Below, piece by piece: positions 5,326-5,578 of a stretch of DNA of 5,578 nt (its first letter is position 1; each line of letters starts with the position of its first letter). The stretch comes from an uncultured Porphyromonadaceae bacterium. Lineage in GTDB: Bacteria > Bacteroidota > Bacteroidia > Bacteroidales > CAMTPD01. The notes beneath the pieces are model-generated. The model made no database searches and was not told where the DNA came from. It was given only the letters and a program-made list of their open reading frames with translations. Position numbers and translations under genes: made by a program. The stretch spans positions 1 to 5,578 of the forward strand of contig CAMTPD010000141.1 in NCBI GenBank assembly GCA_947074265.1, written 5' to 3'.

Positions 5326-5578
5326 TCAGGGCTCTACATAAATAAGAAGTCCTTTTCGTGCAGGAATGGATAATAAATCCCCTATCTGACACGTGCTTGA
5401 TTCTTGAAATTCTGAAATAGCCGGAAGCTTACAATTCTTAAAGTTTGCATATTTACCAGTAGGATCAACAGATAGTCTTATTGACTTATCGATATCTGTA
5501 TAGTTCCCTATCGAAATCAACATTTTATTATCATGCACATATACCGAAGCTTTTACATCTTTATCTCCGGTTTTGATT
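5326..5578 (-). CDS. C-terminal end of a probable secreted glycoside hydrolase (5' end missing)
   Basis: Minus-strand frame open from the right edge (first full codon at 5577) to a TGA at 5328-5326, giving 83 residues. Because the frame stays open to the edge, the internal ATG at 5538 is probably not the start. The sequence looks like an all-beta accessory domain: KASVYVHDNKMLISIGNYTD, then a strand with RLSVD, a G-K-Y/P-x-I-x-x-F-Q stretch (KLPAISEFQ), and the close IPARKGLLIYVEP. This 'KASVY..L..I.N..D....L..D......P.I..FQ....I.VP..KG.L..IE' pattern resembles the C-terminal beta-sandwich of Bacteroidota glycoside hydrolases of the DUF6067/GH123-like type. The catalytic domain is off-window, so the specificity cannot be told. 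Unrelated in strand and apparent function to the redox operon, and closed by the terminator at 5187-5218. Confidence 0.7.
   Translation of the reverse strand, partial: IKTGDKDVKASVYVHDNKMLISIGNYTDIDKSIRLSVDPTGKYANFKNCKLPAISEFQESSTCQIGDLLSIPARKGLLIYVEP

Overview
The window looks like chromosomal DNA from a Bacteroidota bacterium, most likely a Bacteroidales (Bacteroides/Parabacteroides/Dysgonomonas type). It is AT-rich, most starts lack a strong Shine-Dalgarno sequence, two promoters fit the Bacteroidota consensus (TTTG, about 20 nt, TAnnTTTG), and the genes are family types common there. Genus is a guess.

Layout. (1) Positions 1-687, minus strand: the N-terminal part of a membrane FMN-binding protein with a clear covalent flavinylation motif; it runs off the left edge. 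(2) Positions 688-784: a compact divergent control region in which two oppositely directed promoters occupy the same ~35 bp. (3) Positions 785-4142, plus strand: a probable four-gene operon coding for an HxlR-type regulator with the conserved redox cysteine, a nitroreductase with an N-terminal membrane segment, an exported arylformamidase-like alpha/beta hydrolase, and a family III (CaiB/BaiF) CoA-transferase with an unusual segment order. The last two overlap by ATGA, and a perfect 12-bp hairpin with a T-run ends the unit. (4) Positions 4243-5170, minus strand: a small FUSC/aromatic-acid-exporter-like membrane protein followed by a 107-residue protein of unknown function. (5) Positions 5187-5218: a terminator for the gene at the right edge. 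(6) Positions 5326-5578, minus strand: the C-terminal end of a protein that looks like a polysaccharide-active glycoside hydrolase.

How it may work together (inference). The HxlR protein sits between the operon it leads and the divergent flavoprotein gene, so it probably controls both, perhaps in response to an electrophile, quinone or nitro compound through Cys19. The membrane FMN-binding protein could move electrons across the membrane to the membrane-anchored nitroreductase. The hydrolase and CoA-transferase suggest that an amide or ester substrate is hydrolysed outside the cytoplasm and an acid is activated as a CoA thioester inside. I know of no named system with this exact gene set; the individual families are well known. 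No tRNA, rRNA, CRISPR array, insertion sequence or attachment site was seen.
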